A stretch of DNA of 64,000 nt from Actinomadura graeca (GTDB lineage: Bacteria; Actinomycetota; Actinomycetes; Streptosporangiales; Streptosporangiaceae): NCBI RefSeq assembly GCF_019175365.1, contig NZ_CP059572.1, positions 3,348,001-3,412,000 of the forward strand, given 5' to 3'. Both the position numbers and the translations under genes were made by a program. Of the stretch, positions 26,038 to 35,942 are shown piece after piece; the first letter of the stretch is position 1, and each line of letters begins with the position of its first letter. The notes beneath the pieces were generated by a model that was given only the letters and a program-made list of their open reading frames with translations, searched no databases and was not told the DNA's origin.

Positions 26038-26991
26038 TCAGGGGGAGGCGGGGGTCTCCGGCTTCCGCGCGTTCTTGCGCACGGCCTCGTCCAGCGCGGG
26101 CTCCAGGTAGATCAGGTGCGCCTCCGGGAACCGCGCCCGGATCCTGGCCTCGGCGGCGTCGATGCCGCGCGCCACCTCCGCCGCCGTGTCGTCGTGGTAG
26201 ACGGCGATCTTCGCGGCGATCAGCAGCTCCTCGGGGCCGAGGTACTCGGTCCGCATGTGGATGACGTGGTCGACCTCGTCGACCGACTCCAGCGCCTCGA
26301 TGATCCGCTCCTCCTGCTCGGGGTCGGCGCCCTCGCCGATCAGCAGGCTCTTGGTCTCGATGGCCAGGATCGTCGCGACCGCGCCGAGCAGCAGCCCGAT
26401 CGCGACGGTGCCGACGCCGTCCCAGACGCCGTCGCCGGTGACCACGGCCGCCGTGACGCCGAACAGCGCGAGGAACAGGCCGACGAGCGCGGCGAGGTCC
26501 TCCAGCAGCACGACGGGCAGCTCCGGCGCCTTCGCGCGCCGGATGAACGCCCACCACGACTTGTCGCCGCGGACCGTGTTCGACTCCTTGATCGCGGTGC
26601 GGAACGAGAACGCCTCCAGCACGATCGCGATGATCAGCACCGCGAACGCCCAGGCCGGGGCCTTGACGTCCTCCGGGTGGGAGATCTTGTGGTAGCCCTC
26701 GTACAGCGAGAACGCCGCGCCGACGGTGAACAGGACGACGGCGACGACGAACGCGTAGAAGTAGCGTTCCCGGCCGTAGCCGAACGGGTGTTTGGGTGTC
26801 CTGTCGCGCTCGGAGCGCTTGCGCCCGAGCAGCAGCAGGCCCTGGTTCCCCGAGTCCGCGACCGAGTGGATCGACTCGGCCAGCATGGACGACGAACCGG
26901 TGAACGCGAACGCGACGAACTTCGACGCGGCGATCCCGAGGTTGGCGGCCAGCGCGGCGACGATGGCCTTCGTTCCGCCCTCAGCACTCAT
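26038..26991 (-). CDS. Cation diffusion facilitator family transporter
   Basis: The 317-aa transporter exchanges divalent metal (Zn, Co, Mn, Fe or Cd) for protons. Helix 2 carries the metal-site pattern SIHSVADSGNQ; helix 5 carries LLEDLAALVGLFLAL with an Asp in the usual position. A loop HPFGYGRERYFYAF and a C-terminal ferredoxin-like domain (VDHVIHMRTEYLGPEELLIAAKI) complete the family layout. The metal is not predictable. Its ATG follows directly after the SIS gene stop, so the two are co-transcribed. Confidence 0.93.
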   Translation of the reverse strand: MSAEGGTKAIVAALAANLGIAASKFVAFAFTGSSSMLAESIHSVADSGNQGLLLLGRKRSERDRTPKHPFGYGRERYFYAFVVAVVLFTVGAAFSLYEGYHKISHPEDVKAPAWAFAVLIIAIVLEAFSFRTAIKESNTVRGDKSWWAFIRRAKAPELPVVLLEDLAALVGLFLALFGVTAAVVTGDGVWDGVGTVAIGLLLGAVATILAIETKSLLIGEGADPEQEERIIEALESVDEVDHVIHMRTEYLGPEELLIAAKIAVYHDDTAAEVARGIDAAEARIRARFPEAHLIYLEPALDEAVRKNARKPETPASP

Positions 26992-28152
26992 CTACGCAAT
27001 CCTCGCTTTGAGCTCTTGAATGGCCGGCACGGGCGTGGGGTCGACGCCCAGCACGATGGCCAAGTAAACCGTGACATAGTCCCCGAGCGCGATCAGGGAC
27101 GCGATCCTCTCCAGCGGATGCGCGCCCTCGGCCGTCAGCTCGGTGACCGCGACACCGCGGTCGCGCGCCATCCGCACCGACGCCTCGCGGCGCTTGCGCA
27201 CCTGCGGATGCTCGTCGCCGTCGCCCAGGACGATCAGGTGCAGCCCGTGCTCGGGGTCGTCGGCGCGGTCGCGGAAGAAGTCGTCCGGGTCGGGGACGGC
27301 GCCGGGCAGCCCCCGCCCCGGCGCGGCCCGCGCGAAGAACCCGTCGAAGGCCATCACCTGGTTGTGGTCGGCCTCCGGGACCTCCCCGAAGACGGCCGGG
27401 TACTTCGCGTTCTCGTTGAGCTGGCAGGCCAGCCGGTACGCGGCCGTCGCCGTCACCGCGGACGAGCCCCACACCATCGGCACGTCGCCCGCGAGGTCCA
27501 GTGCGAGCCGCTTGGCGGGGTTCACGAACGGCTCGCTCGCCGGGCGGCACCGGTGCGCGACGTCCTCCAGCCGCTCCGCGGTCGTCTCCAGCACCGCGTC
27601 CGGCACGTCCGCCAGGCCGAGGGCCCGCGCGGCGAGCAGCAGCGGCACCGTCAGCCCCCACAGCGTCGCGCGCGGCTGGCCGGCCGACCGGATCGGGACG
27701 AACAGGCCGCGGCTCTGGGCGGCGAGGTCCGCCAGCGGCGACCCGTCCGCGCCCACGAACAGCAGCCGGCAGCCCCGCCGCGCGGCCTCGGCGCCGACCG
27801 CGAGGGTCTCCTCCGTGGAGCCCGAGCACGACACCGCGATGACCAGGTCCGCGGCGCCCACCCAGCCGGGCAGCCGGTAGCCGCGGACCGTCACGACCGG
27901 GATGGGGCAGCCGGTGCCGCACACGGCCGACAGCACGTCGCCGGTGAGGCCCGAGCCGCCCATGCCGGCGACGACGATCGCGCGGGGGCGCCCGTCCTCG
28001 GCCACCCCGTCCACGCCCGCCTCGGCCGCGGCACGGCGCGCCTCGCGGACCTGCGCGGCCGACGAGGCGACCATCCGCAGCATCCCGCCGGGGTCGGCCG
28101 ACTCGGCCGACCCGGCGTGCTCCAGCCGCCCCGGGTCGAGGGTCCTGCTCAC
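26992..28152 (-). CDS. SIS domain protein, phosphoglucose/phosphomannose isomerase type
   Basis: The 386-aa protein has an N-terminal SIS sugar-phosphate-binding domain ([28 protein letters not shown]) and a bacterial PGI C-terminal-like domain with [20 protein letters not shown]. It resembles bifunctional phosphoglucose/phosphomannose isomerases and the mycobacterial protein between manA and manB. Here it sits in the same place, next to phosphomannomutase, so mannose-phosphate supply is the likely role. GTG 28152 overlaps the upstream stop (GTGA). Confidence 0.85.
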   Translation of the reverse strand: MSRTLDPGRLEHAGSAESADPGGMLRMVASSAAQVREARRAAAEAGVDGVAEDGRPRAIVVAGMGGSGLTGDVLSAVCGTGCPIPVVTVRGYRLPGWVGAADLVIAVSCSGSTEETLAVGAEAARRGCRLLFVGADGSPLADLAAQSRGLFVPIRSAGQPRATLWGLTVPLLLAARALGLADVPDAVLETTAERLEDVAHRCRPASEPFVNPAKRLALDLAGDVPMVWGSSAVTATAAYRLACQLNENAKYPAVFGEVPEADHNQVMAFDGFFARAAPGRGLPGAVPDPDDFFRDRADDPEHGLHLIVLGDGDEHPQVRKRREASVRMARDRGVAVTELTAEGAHPLERIASLIALGDYVTVYLAIVLGVDPTPVPAIQELKARIA

Positions 28153-28331
28153 GGAGCGGGGGTCCGCGCCTCGTCGACGAGGAGGACGGGGATGTCGTCG
28201 CGGACGGGGTAGGCGTAGCCGCACGAGCCGGTGCACACCAGCTCGGACGCCTGGTCGTCGGCGCGCAGGTCGCCTCCGCAGTTGGGGCAGGCGAGGATCT
28301 CCAGCAGCCAGGAGTCGAGCTTGATCGTCAT
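28149..28331 (-). CDS. Trm112 family zinc-ribbon protein
   Basis: This 60-aa protein has the Trm112/UPF0434 pattern: [16 protein letters not shown] near the N-terminus, then [21 protein letters not shown]. Four Cys (two CxxC-like pairs) could bind zinc. In eukaryotes and archaea Trm112 activates SAM methyltransferases; in bacteria the role is unclear. It overlaps the SIS gene by 4 bp and lies 7 bp after the phosphomannomutase gene, within one operon. Confidence 0.9.
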   Translation of the reverse strand: MTIKLDSWLLEILACPNCGGDLRADDQASELVCTGSCGYAYPVRDDIPVLLVDEARTPAP

Positions 28332-28338
28332 TGGGGCG

Positions 28339-29694
28339 TCACTTCTCCCTCACGATGGCGAGGACCTCGTCGCGGACCGCCGCCATGGTCTCGTCGTCTC
28401 CCGCCTCCGCGTTGAGGCGCAGCAGCGGCTCGGTGTTGGACGGCCGCAGGTTGAACCACCATCCGGCGGCCTCGTCGCCGACGGTCAGCCCGTCGAGTTC
28501 GTCGATGGTAACGCCCGGTCGCCCGGCGAAAGCGTCCCGTACCCGGCCGGCGGCGGCGTCCTGGTCGGCGACCTCGCTGTTGATCTCCCCGGACGCGACG
28601 TAGCGGGTGTACTCGCCGAGCAGCTCCGACAGCGGACCGTCCTGCTCACCGAGGGCGGCCAGGACGTGCAGCGCGGCGAGCATCCCCGAGTCGGCGAACC
28701 AGAAGTCGCGGAAGTAGAAGTGCGCCGAGTGCTCGCCGCCGAAGACCGCGCCGGTCTCGGCCATCGTCTGCTTGATGAACGAGTGCCCGACGCGGGTGCG
28801 GACGGGGGTGCCGCCGTTCTCGGAGACGATCTCCGGGACGGCCCGCGAGGTGATCAGGTTGTGCACGATCGAGGCGCCCGGGTGCTTGGCCAGCTCCCGC
28901 GTCGCGACCAGCGCGGTGACGGCGGACGGGGCGACGATCTCGCCGCGCTCGTCCACCACGAAGCAGCGGTCGGCGTCGCCGTCGAAGGCCAGCCCGATGT
29001 CGGCGCCGGTCTCGCGGACCTTGGCCTGCAGGTCGCGCAGGTTCTCCGGCTCGATCGGGTTGGCCTCGTGGTTGGGGAAGGTGCCGTCCAGCTCGAAGTA
29101 GAGCGGCACGAGGTCGATCGGCAGGCCCGCGAACACCGACGGGACGGTGTGCCCGCCCATGCCGTTGCCCGCGTCCACGACCACCTTCAGCGGGCGGATC
29201 GCCGACAGGTCGACCAGCGTCTTCAGGTGGTCGGCGTAGCCCTTGAGGACGTCCTTGCGCGTCACCGTCCCGGCGGGGCCGCCGAAGGCGGGGACGCCCT
29301 TCTCGACCAGCTCGCGGATCTCGGTGAGCCCGGTGTCGCGGCCGACCGGGCGGGCGCCGGAGCGGCACAGCTTCAGCCCGTTGTACTTGGCCGGGTTGTG
29401 GCTCGCGGTGAACATCGCGCCGGGCAGGTCGAGGCTGCCGCTGGCGTAATAGAGCAGGTCGGTGGAGCCGAGGCCCGCCTCGATGACGTCCGCGCCCTGG
29501 GAGGTCGCGCCCCGCGCGAACGCCTCGGCCAGCGGGACCGAGGACTCCCGCATGTCGTGCGCGGTGACGACCGCGCCGACCCCCGTCACGCGCACGAAGG
29601 CCGCGCCGACGGCCTCCGCGGTGGCGGCGTCCAGCTCGTCCGGGACGACGCCCCGGATGTCGTACGCCTTGAAGATCTTGGCGAGGTCGCCCAC
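28339..29694 (-). CDS. manB: Phosphomannomutase/phosphoglucomutase
   Basis: The 451-aa alpha-D-phosphohexomutase interconverts mannose-6-P and mannose-1-P (or glucose phosphates). It has [17 protein letters not shown] at the N-terminus, the phosphoserine loop [14 protein letters not shown], metal-binding [10 protein letters not shown], sugar-binding [10 protein letters not shown] and phosphate-binding [14 protein letters not shown] 29694 has AGGGAG about 5 nt upstream. Mannose-1-P feeds GDP-mannose synthesis for lipoglycans; a nucleotidyltransferase gene lies at 44.6 kb. A -10 candidate TAGGCT is at 29740-29735. Confidence 0.94.
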   Translation of the reverse strand: MGDLAKIFKAYDIRGVVPDELDAATAEAVGAAFVRVTGVGAVVTAHDMRESSVPLAEAFARGATSQGADVIEAGLGSTDLLYYASGSLDLPGAMFTASHNPAKYNGLKLCRSGARPVGRDTGLTEIRELVEKGVPAFGGPAGTVTRKDVLKGYADHLKTLVDLSAIRPLKVVVDAGNGMGGHTVPSVFAGLPIDLVPLYFELDGTFPNHEANPIEPENLRDLQAKVRETGADIGLAFDGDADRCFVVDERGEIVAPSAVTALVATRELAKHPGASIVHNLITSRAVPEIVSENGGTPVRTRVGHSFIKQTMAETGAVFGGEHSAHFYFRDFWFADSGMLAALHVLAALGEQDGPLSELLGEYTRYVASGEINSEVADQDAAAGRVRDAFAGRPGVTIDELDGLTVGDEAAGWWFNLRPSNTEPLLRLNAEAGDDETMAAVRDEVLAIVREK

Positions 29695-29875
29695 TCCAGC
29701 TCCCTATCCGAACGATGACGCGGGGGATTGTCCGAGCCTACCGGGAACCGGACCCGCGACCCGCCGCGCCCGCCAGGTGAAAGGGCCGCGCGGAAGGACC
29801 GGGTCCTGTCCGGGGGTGGCCTCGCCCGGCACGGCGGCACCGCACACGCCCGGCCGTGGCCGGAGGGAGGGTCCG

Positions 29876-30253
29876 CTATTCCTGCGGCTGCGTACCGGCG
29901 GGCTCGGAGCGCAGGACGCGCAGGTGCCCGCGGCGGCCGACCTCGGTGCCCTGGCCGACCGGCTCCTGCCCGGACCCGGGCGCGGGCTTGGCGGCCTCGC
30001 GGACGGCGTCGGCGAGGGCCTCCAGGTCGTCGGCGCTGGGCTCGGACGGCTCCTCGACGGGCAGCCGCACCAGCTCCCACCCCATCGGGGCGGTGAGCCG
30101 CTCGGAATGCTCCGCGCACAGGTCATAGCAGTGGGGCTCGGCGTACGTGGCGAGCGGCCCCAGGACCGCGGTGGAGTCGCGGTAGACGTACGTGAGCGTG
30201 AAAACTGCTGGCGCCTTGCAGGCGGTGCGGGAGCAAGTGCGGACGGGGCTCAC
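29876..30253 (-). CDS. DUF3499 family protein
   Basis: This 125-aa actinobacteria-specific protein begins SPVRTCSRTACKAPAVFTLTY. Conserved Cys/His follow (RTCSRTAC; YAEPHCYDLCAEHSERL), suggesting a metal-binding fold. A hydrophilic tail ends it. Its function is unknown. GTG 30253 has TACGGT 8 nt upstream and no ribosome binding site, so it may be leaderless. It is divergent from the zincin-like gene, as in mycobacteria. Confidence 0.88.
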   Translation of the reverse strand: MSPVRTCSRTACKAPAVFTLTYVYRDSTAVLGPLATYAEPHCYDLCAEHSERLTAPMGWELVRLPVEEPSEPSADDLEALADAVREAAKPAPGSGQEPVGQGTEVGRRGHLRVLRSEPAGTQPQE

Positions 30254-30432
30254 GATGGCCGACCGTACCCCTCCTCCGCCCCCGCCGCCACCACCCGGGC
30301 GCACGTGTCGCCGTTACCGGTCGAATTCCGAGGTAAGAGTTACATTCCGCGCCACCATAGGTTCCTGCCGTCCCATTCCCGTGGCTCCGGGGACCGGGAG
30401 TGAGCACGAGCCGAGTCCCGGGCCAGGCGGGG

Positions 30433-30438
30433 TAGTCT
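30433..30438 (+). promoter_or_regulatory. -10 hexamer of a leaderless promoter for the zincin-like gene
   Basis: TAGTCT is separated by exactly 6 nt from GTG 30445. No ribosome binding site is possible if transcription starts at the GTG. Confidence 0.55.
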
Positions 30439-30444
30439 GGATGG

Positions 30445-30864
30445 GTGCGATCCCGTGTGGCAGGCGTACGGCGCCGCGATCGGCACGGTCGCGGCCTCCG
30501 TGGCCCTCTGACGCCCCCGCAGGCGCCGGTCTCGCGGACCCGCGCGGAACGGTTCGACGACCTCGTCGGGGACGAGGTGCGCCGGCTCGGCAAGCGCTGG
30601 GGCCGGGAGCTCTCCCGGGTGGAGTTCACGGTCGAGGAGGTCCCGGAGGTCGAACCCTGGTTCGACGGGCCGGTGCCGCTCGGCCGGACCGTCCCCGGTG
30701 AGGGCGGGCGCCCCGTCCGCATCGTCGTGTTCCGCCGCCCCGTCGAGGCCCGCGCCTCCGGCGACCAGGAACTCGGGCGGCTCGTCCGCGACCTGCTGGT
30801 GGAGGAGATCGCCGACCTCCTCGGCCTCTCCCCCGAGTCCGTGGACCCCAGCTACGACGAGTAG
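30445..30864 (+). CDS. Metallopeptidase-family (zincin_1-like) protein lacking HExxH
   Basis: The 139-aa protein matches the small actinobacterial 'metallopeptidase family' found beside DUF3499. It has RRRDRHGRGLRGPLTPPQAP, then ERFDDLVGDEVRRLGKRWG, IVVFRRPVEARA, and DLLVEEIADLLGLSPESV near the end. In true zincins the last helix holds HExxH; here the corresponding positions read VEEIA, with no His. It is therefore probably not a zinc protease, and the name reflects fold similarity only. From memory the Streptomyces homologue is also degenerate. Confidence 0.82.
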   Translation: MRSRVAGVRRRDRHGRGLRGPLTPPQAPVSRTRAERFDDLVGDEVRRLGKRWGRELSRVEFTVEEVPEVEPWFDGPVPLGRTVPGEGGRPVRIVVFRRPVEARASGDQELGRLVRDLLVEEIADLLGLSPESVDPSYDE

Positions 30865-30914
30865 CCCCCGACCCCGGCCCAAGGGCTCGCCCGGTGGCTG
30901 CCCTCCGGCCGTCC

Positions 30915-32366
30915 CTAGGGGGTCAGGACGGTCTGGGAGTCGGCCGCCCTGGGGAGCACCTGGGTCATGGACGCGGGGACGACCGGCAGGACGGTGAACA
31001 GGAAGCCGTCGCCCTTGCCCGTGTACATCGTCCGGGCCGCGTAGACGGGTCCGGAGCCGGGCTTCGGGGTGATCAGCGCGCTGAAGCCCTGGTCACCGCC
31101 CGCCGGGACGGTGATCTTCGTCTCGACGGTCCGCCCGGCGGGCACCTCGATCTCCTGGGGGGTGCCCGGCGCCTGCCCGGCCAGCGCCGTCACCTGGACG
31201 GACGCCGCCCGCGACGGGGCGGTCAGCGTCAGCACCGAGTCGAAGCGGTTGTCGGCGACCACGCCCCCGGCCACGCGGCGCGGGCCGTCCGGGGCGCCGA
31301 GGGGGGCGGTGGCGGCGCCGTAGGCCACGTCCGCGCCGCGCTCGGCGGTGAACGCCGCGACGACGGGACGGTCGGCGGACACCCGGACGGCGCCGGGTTT
31401 GCCCGCCAGCCCGAGGTCGACCGGGGTGACGGTCTTGCCGGGGGCGTCCACGACGTCCTGGCCCTGCGGGCTGAACTCGCCCTCCGGGCCGACCACGCGC
31501 ACCCGGACCCGCGCGTCCGCCTCGCCGGGGACGGCGACCAGCAGCCGCCGCTCACCGGACCCGCCGGGCACCCCCGGGACGACCAGCGACGCGGCCGGCG
31601 CCGGTGACGCCGGCAGCCACTCGATGCCCTTCTTCTCGCCGATCCGCACCCGCAGGGACGCGGCGACGCGGCCGCTCGTGGTGCGGACGTGCAGGGCGAG
31701 GTCCCGGGCGGTGTTGAGGATGTCGCCGAGCCCCTCGGGCGACTTGCCGAGCTTCACGACCGTGGTGCTGTACGGGGCGACGGGGGTGGCGCGGCCGTCG
31801 GTGGTGTCCAGGGGGCCCACGCCCGACAGCGCGGTGAGGTCGACCGACGCGGGCTGGGGGTCGACGTTGGTGAGGTAGAGGTCGAGGGCGTCCGCGGCGT
31901 CGGGCCCGGGGCCGAGGAACCACAGGTCGGTGCCGGGCGAGGCGCAGCGGGCCCCCGCGAGGCCCCGGTCGGGCCCGCCCGGCCAGTGGGTGGTCTGCTC
32001 CACCTCCAGGCCCGCGGCGATCCCGCCTGCGGCGCGGACCGTGAAGGACTCGTCGCCGCTCGCGGTGTCCTTGCGCCAGCCCTGCCCGGCCGCGGTCATC
32101 GACGCGAGGGGCGCGCCGCCGCGCGTCTCGGAGGTGTCGACGTGGCCGCCGGAGGGGCCGCCCTTCGCCGACTGGACGCTCAGCCGCCCGCCCTCGTGCC
32201 CCGGGCACACCGCGACCGCCGAGGTGATCGGCACGCGGACGCCCTTCGCGTCCGCGGTCGCGGAAGGGCGCGACAGCGACGCGGCGCCGTAGAGCGCGGC
32301 GAGCGCGACCAGGACGAGGGCCGCCGTCGCGTACCGGAGGCCGAGGAAGCGGAGCATCCTGTCCAT
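30915..32366 (-). CDS. DUF5719 family membrane-anchored extracytoplasmic protein
   Basis: The 483-aa protein has an N-terminal membrane anchor (RYATAALVLVALAALYGAASL). A large extracytoplasmic, beta-rich domain follows, with repeated Ig-like patches (LYLTNVDPQPASVDLTALSG; RVVGPEGEFSPQG). Its function is unknown. It overlaps the giant glycosyltransferase gene by 1 base (ATGA), so both are translated together. This pairing suggests an accessory role in surface glycan assembly. Confidence 0.8.
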   Translation of the reverse strand: MDRMLRFLGLRYATAALVLVALAALYGAASLSRPSATADAKGVRVPITSAVAVCPGHEGGRLSVQSAKGGPSGGHVDTSETRGGAPLASMTAAGQGWRKDTASGDESFTVRAAGGIAAGLEVEQTTHWPGGPDRGLAGARCASPGTDLWFLGPGPDAADALDLYLTNVDPQPASVDLTALSGVGPLDTTDGRATPVAPYSTTVVKLGKSPEGLGDILNTARDLALHVRTTSGRVAASLRVRIGEKKGIEWLPASPAPAASLVVPGVPGGSGERRLLVAVPGEADARVRVRVVGPEGEFSPQGQDVVDAPGKTVTPVDLGLAGKPGAVRVSADRPVVAAFTAERGADVAYGAATAPLGAPDGPRRVAGGVVADNRFDSVLTLTAPSRAASVQVTALAGQAPGTPQEIEVPAGRTVETKITVPAGGDQGFSALITPKPGSGPVYAARTMYTGKGDGFLFTVLPVVPASMTQVLPRAADSQTVLTP

Positions 32367-35300
32367 CAGGAGCGTTCCTCCAGGCTCTCGCCGGACGGCC
32401 CCGCGGACCCGGCCGCGGGGGTGTCACGGGCGGATTCGAGGGCGCCCGCGGGTTCGCGCGGCGCGGGGAGCGCCGCGCGGGGGCCGTGGCGGGCGTGCTC
32501 GCCGGTGTGCCCCCCGATGCGGTCCATGACGCGGTCCCGGACGCGGGTCTGGATCCGGCTGCGGACGCGGCGTCCACGGCCCCGGTCGCGCTCCCCCGTG
32601 GGCATCAGGGCGTCGGGCTGCGCGCCCGGAAGCGCGAGCACGGCGACGAGCAGGACCGCGACGCCCTGCACGGCGATCCAGGTGTGCCGTGCCGTCATGC
32701 TCCGCGTCAGCTCGAAGTCCCCTCCGGCGGCGGGGATGTCGTAGCCCTGGGCCCAGCCGTCCACGGTCCGCGACGTGACGGCCCGGCCGTCGAGGGAGGC
32801 GCGCCAGCCGCCGTCGGACGCCTCGGCCAGCAGCAGCGTGCGGGGGCGGGCACCCGCCGCGATGTGGAAGCGCGCGCCGCTCCTGCCCGCGGGCAGCGGC
32901 GTGACCGCCGGGCCGTCCAGCAGCAGCATCCGCGCGGTGGGCGACTGGAGCCGCCACACTGCGAAGGTGCCCGTCCGGCTGAGGCGGGTCAGCTCCGGCG
33001 AGGCGTCCAGCACGCCGGTGACCGGGTCGGACGCGGGACGGGGCACCAGGACGTACCCGATGCCCATCCGGGTCAGCGCCGGCCCGTCGTCGCCCTCGCG
33101 CCCGGCGGCGAGCTCGGCGACGAGGTCGTCCAGGCGGCGTCCGGCCGCTCCGCCCGCGGGGGTCTCGGCGTCACCGAGCCGGGGGCGCCCGTCGCGCAGG
33201 ACGGTGTAGGACACGCGGCCCGAGCCGTCGCGCCGCAGGACGAGGGTGCGCGCGCCGCCCGGCGCCACCACGAACTCGGGGACCGCGTCGGGGTCGGTCT
33301 TGCCGAGCGGGCCGCCCGCGCCGCCCGCCACCCACAGCGCCGCGGCCAGCACCGGCGCGGTGAGCGCGGCGGCGACCACGACCGCGCCGCCCGCCTTGTA
33401 GATCAGGTGCTTGCCCGCGAGGACCTCGGTGCCGCGCTGGACGGCGGCGGTCGCGGCCAGCAGGATCCCGGCGGCCGCGACGATCAGCGCGACGCCGGGC
33501 CAGGGGGGCGCCGCGTCCGCGCCCTTGGTGACGGTCGCGGCGCTCGTCACGATCGCGACGAGCAGCCCGAAGAGGGCCAGCAGCCAGCCGGCGAGGACGG
33601 CGTTGCGGCGCCCGCGCAGCGGAAGCGCGCACACCGCCGCCGCCAGCAGCCCGGCGAGCGCCCAGTTCGCGGGCGTGCCGGGCCCGCCCGGGCTCAGCGT
33701 CAGCAGCCCGGCCGCGTCGGCGGGCTCGGGCCCGTGGTGCAGGCCCGCCTCCAGCAGGAAGCGCGACGGGTGCAGCAGCAGCCCGGCCGTCCACGGCAGG
33801 AGCAGCAGCGGCGGGACGCCCAGCGCGATGGCCAGGTTGCGGCGGCCCGCCCGTCCCGGCCCGCCGAGCAGCGCCCACGCCAGCCCGCCGCCCGCCAGGG
33901 CCAGTGGCCACACCAGCGGGACGAACGCCATCGCGACCGCCAGCAGCAGCGCGACGGCCCACGCCGCGCGGCCGGCGCGCTTGCGTCGCGTGCGGGCGTC
34001 GGCGTCCCGGTGCGGCGACCCGTGCGGCGACCCGTGCGGCGCCGGCTCGTGCGACGGCGCCCAGCCGTACATCCGGGCGACCTGCACGGCGATCAACGGC
34101 AGGAGGACGAGCACGGCGGCGGTGCCGAGCCGCCCGCCCGCGACGGCGCCGGTCGCGGCGGGCAGCAGCGCGTACACGGCGGCGGCCCACACCCGGACGG
34201 CCGACACCGGGACCCGCCGCCCGCTCGCACGCGCCCGGCGTCCCGTGAGCGACGGCTCCCGCACCAGCACCCGCGCCGCGCGGTAGGCGGTCAGCCCGGC
34301 GAGGGGCACGCTGCCCAGCAGCAGGACCGACACGGCCAGCCACGGCTTGCCGAACAGCAGCGTCGACAGCGCCGCGAGGACGCCGATGTACGGCGGGCTC
34401 CCGGCGTCGCTGCCGAGCCCCACCGGATGCCACCCGGAGGCGTACTGCGCCCACAGGTCGCCCGCGCCGCCCCACGCGGGGACGAGCGCGCCGCCGCCGA
34501 GCCGCCCCCCGGCGGTGACGAGCGTCCGCTCCGCGGCGAGCGTGACGGCCGTCAGCGCGAGGACGAGCAGCACGCCGGGCCGCGCCAGCAGCCTCCTGAG
34601 CGGGCCGGGCTCGTCGGACGCGGCGTCGGAGAGGACGTCGTCGTGGTCGCGGTGGCGCTCGTGGGCGGCCAGGAACTCCGACACCCTCTCGACACCGCGG
34701 CGCAGCACGACCCACCGGGGCTGGAACCGGCGGACGCTGCGGTACACGCGGGACCGGCCGTCGGCGCGCGCGGCGCGGGCCCGCCGCAGCCTTCCGGGCG
34801 CGCGCAGGACGTCGCCGAGCGCGCCGAGCTCCTGGCGCGCAGCGTCGGGACGCTTGGTGACCAGCAGGCAGAGCGCGTGCAGCAGCGACGCCCAGACGTT
34901 GCGGGCCAGCGAGCGCAGCATCGCCGCGAACGGCTGGTTGGCGAGCAGCGTGTGGAGCGCGTTGCGGCGGTCGACGCGGCTCGGCGCCTCGGCGGTCATG
35001 CCGATCTCGCGGAGGCCGCGGCGGGCCGCCTCGGCGTGGTAGACGACGGCGTCGGTCGCGACCACCACGCGGTACCCCGCGGCGTGGACGCGCCAGCAGA
35101 AGTCGACGTCGTCGCGGAACATCCCGTATTCGGGGTCGAACCCGCCGAGCCTGTTCCACACGTCCCGGCGGACGAGCATCCCGGCGCTGCCGACCGCGAG
35201 GACGTCCCGGACGCCGTCGTGCTGGCCCTGGTCGAACTCGTGGCCGTCGATGCCCGTCTCGCGCCGTCCCGCCGCGTCCACGGCGACGCCGACCTCCCGC

Positions 35301-35737
35301 AGGACGCGGCGGTCGTCGAAGTCGCGGACCTTCGGCCCGAGCACCGCCATGCCGGGGTCGGTGCCCGCCGTCCGCAGCAGCTGCGCGAGGGCGTCGTGCT
35401 CGGGGACGGAGTCGTCGTGCAGCAGCCAGACCCACTCGGTGCGCGGGTTGCCCGGGTCGTCGTCGGGGACGGGCACGGACGCGGCGTCCTGCCGGAGCGC
35501 CTCGGCGACGGCCTCGCCGTAGCCGGTGGTCCTGGGCAGCGTGAGCACCCGGCCGGCGCCGATCACCTCGGCGAGCACGGCGGGACCGCGGTCGCGGCTT
35601 CCGGTGTCCACGGTCACGAGACGTTGCACCGGCCGCGTTTGCGTCAGCAGCGCCTTGAGCGTCTCGGGCAGCCACCGCGCGCCGTCATGGGCGACGAGGA
35701 CGGCCGTGACGACGTGGCGATCGAGAGTGGGCGACAA
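32366..35737 (-). CDS. Giant membrane glycosyltransferase (GT2 domain plus polytopic membrane region)
   Basis: The roughly 1120-aa protein starts with a GT-A family 2 domain (VTAVLVAHDGARWLPETLKAL; WVWLLHDDSVPEHDAL for the DxD-type site; GMFRDDVDFCWRVHAAGYRV). Many membrane segments (residues about 400-800) and an extracytoplasmic C-terminal domain follow, with a final helix and a basic tail. Acceptor and sugar are unknown; a polyprenyl-linked or surface glycan is likely. A 12-bp tandem repeat encodes HGSPHGSPHR at 34.0 kb. The start is uncertain: TTG 35737 and TTG 35764 are possible, and the latter lies next to a terminator hairpin, so the former is preferred. Confidence 0.85.
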   Translation of the reverse strand: MSPTLDRHVVTAVLVAHDGARWLPETLKALLTQTRPVQRLVTVDTGSRDRGPAVLAEVIGAGRVLTLPRTTGYGEAVAEALRQDAASVPVPDDDPGNPRTEWVWLLHDDSVPEHDALAQLLRTAGTDPGMAVLGPKVRDFDDRRVLREVGVAVDAAGRRETGIDGHEFDQGQHDGVRDVLAVGSAGMLVRRDVWNRLGGFDPEYGMFRDDVDFCWRVHAAGYRVVVATDAVVYHAEAARRGLREIGMTAEAPSRVDRRNALHTLLANQPFAAMLRSLARNVWASLLHALCLLVTKRPDAARQELGALGDVLRAPGRLRRARAARADGRSRVYRSVRRFQPRWVVLRRGVERVSEFLAAHERHRDHDDVLSDAASDEPGPLRRLLARPGVLLVLALTAVTLAAERTLVTAGGRLGGGALVPAWGGAGDLWAQYASGWHPVGLGSDAGSPPYIGVLAALSTLLFGKPWLAVSVLLLGSVPLAGLTAYRAARVLVREPSLTGRRARASGRRVPVSAVRVWAAAVYALLPAATGAVAGGRLGTAAVLVLLPLIAVQVARMYGWAPSHEPAPHGSPHGSPHRDADARTRRKRAGRAAWAVALLLAVAMAFVPLVWPLALAGGGLAWALLGGPGRAGRRNLAIALGVPPLLLLPWTAGLLLHPSRFLLEAGLHHGPEPADAAGLLTLSPGGPGTPANWALAGLLAAAVCALPLRGRRNAVLAGWLLALFGLLVAIVTSAATVTKGADAAPPWPGVALIVAAAGILLAATAAVQRGTEVLAGKHLIYKAGGAVVVAAALTAPVLAAALWVAGGAGGPLGKTDPDAVPEFVVAPGGARTLVLRRDGSGRVSYTVLRDGRPRLGDAETPAGGAAGRRLDDLVAELAAGREGDDGPALTRMGIGYVLVPRPASDPVTGVLDASPELTRLSRTGTFAVWRLQSPTARMLLLDGPAVTPLPAGRSGARFHIAAGARPRTLLLAEASDGGWRASLDGRAVTSRTVDGWAQGYDIPAAGGDFELTRSMTARHTWIAVQGVAVLLVAVLALPGAQPDALMPTGERDRGRGRRVRSRIQTRVRDRVMDRIGGHTGEHARHGPRAALPAPREPAGALESARDTPAAGSAGPSGESLEERS
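34011..34046. repeat. In-frame 12-bp tandem repeat within the glycosyltransferase gene
   Basis: GTGCGGCGACCC is repeated twice with a partial third copy, encoding HGSPHGSPH on the minus strand. It falls in a hydrophilic loop between membrane segments and so is probably tolerated length variation. Confidence 0.7.
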
Positions 35738-35768
35738 GGGTCCGCTCGATCTGTGGGACGACAATCAG

Positions 35769-35802
35769 CAGCCGTGCCGGCCCCGGGGGGCCGGCACGGC
35801 TG
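35769..35802 (-). terminator. Strong hairpin terminator downstream of whiB
   Basis: AGCCGTGCCGGCC (35770-35782) pairs perfectly with GGCCGGCACGGCT (35789-35801), plus one more pair outside, around a 6-nt loop. It lies 140 bp after the whiB stop and just ahead of the glycosyltransferase start, insulating the two. There is no T-run. Confidence 0.7.
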
Positions 35803-35942
35803 ACAACTGTACGCGTGGCCGCGCGGGCACGCTCCGGATCTCCGGAGATCACGACCGCGTCACGCGCGGGCCCGCCGTCCGGGTGCCGCGGCGCCGCTCC
35901 CCTTCGGCGTCCGCGCCGCCCGTCGCGGGCAGGCCGTCCGCG

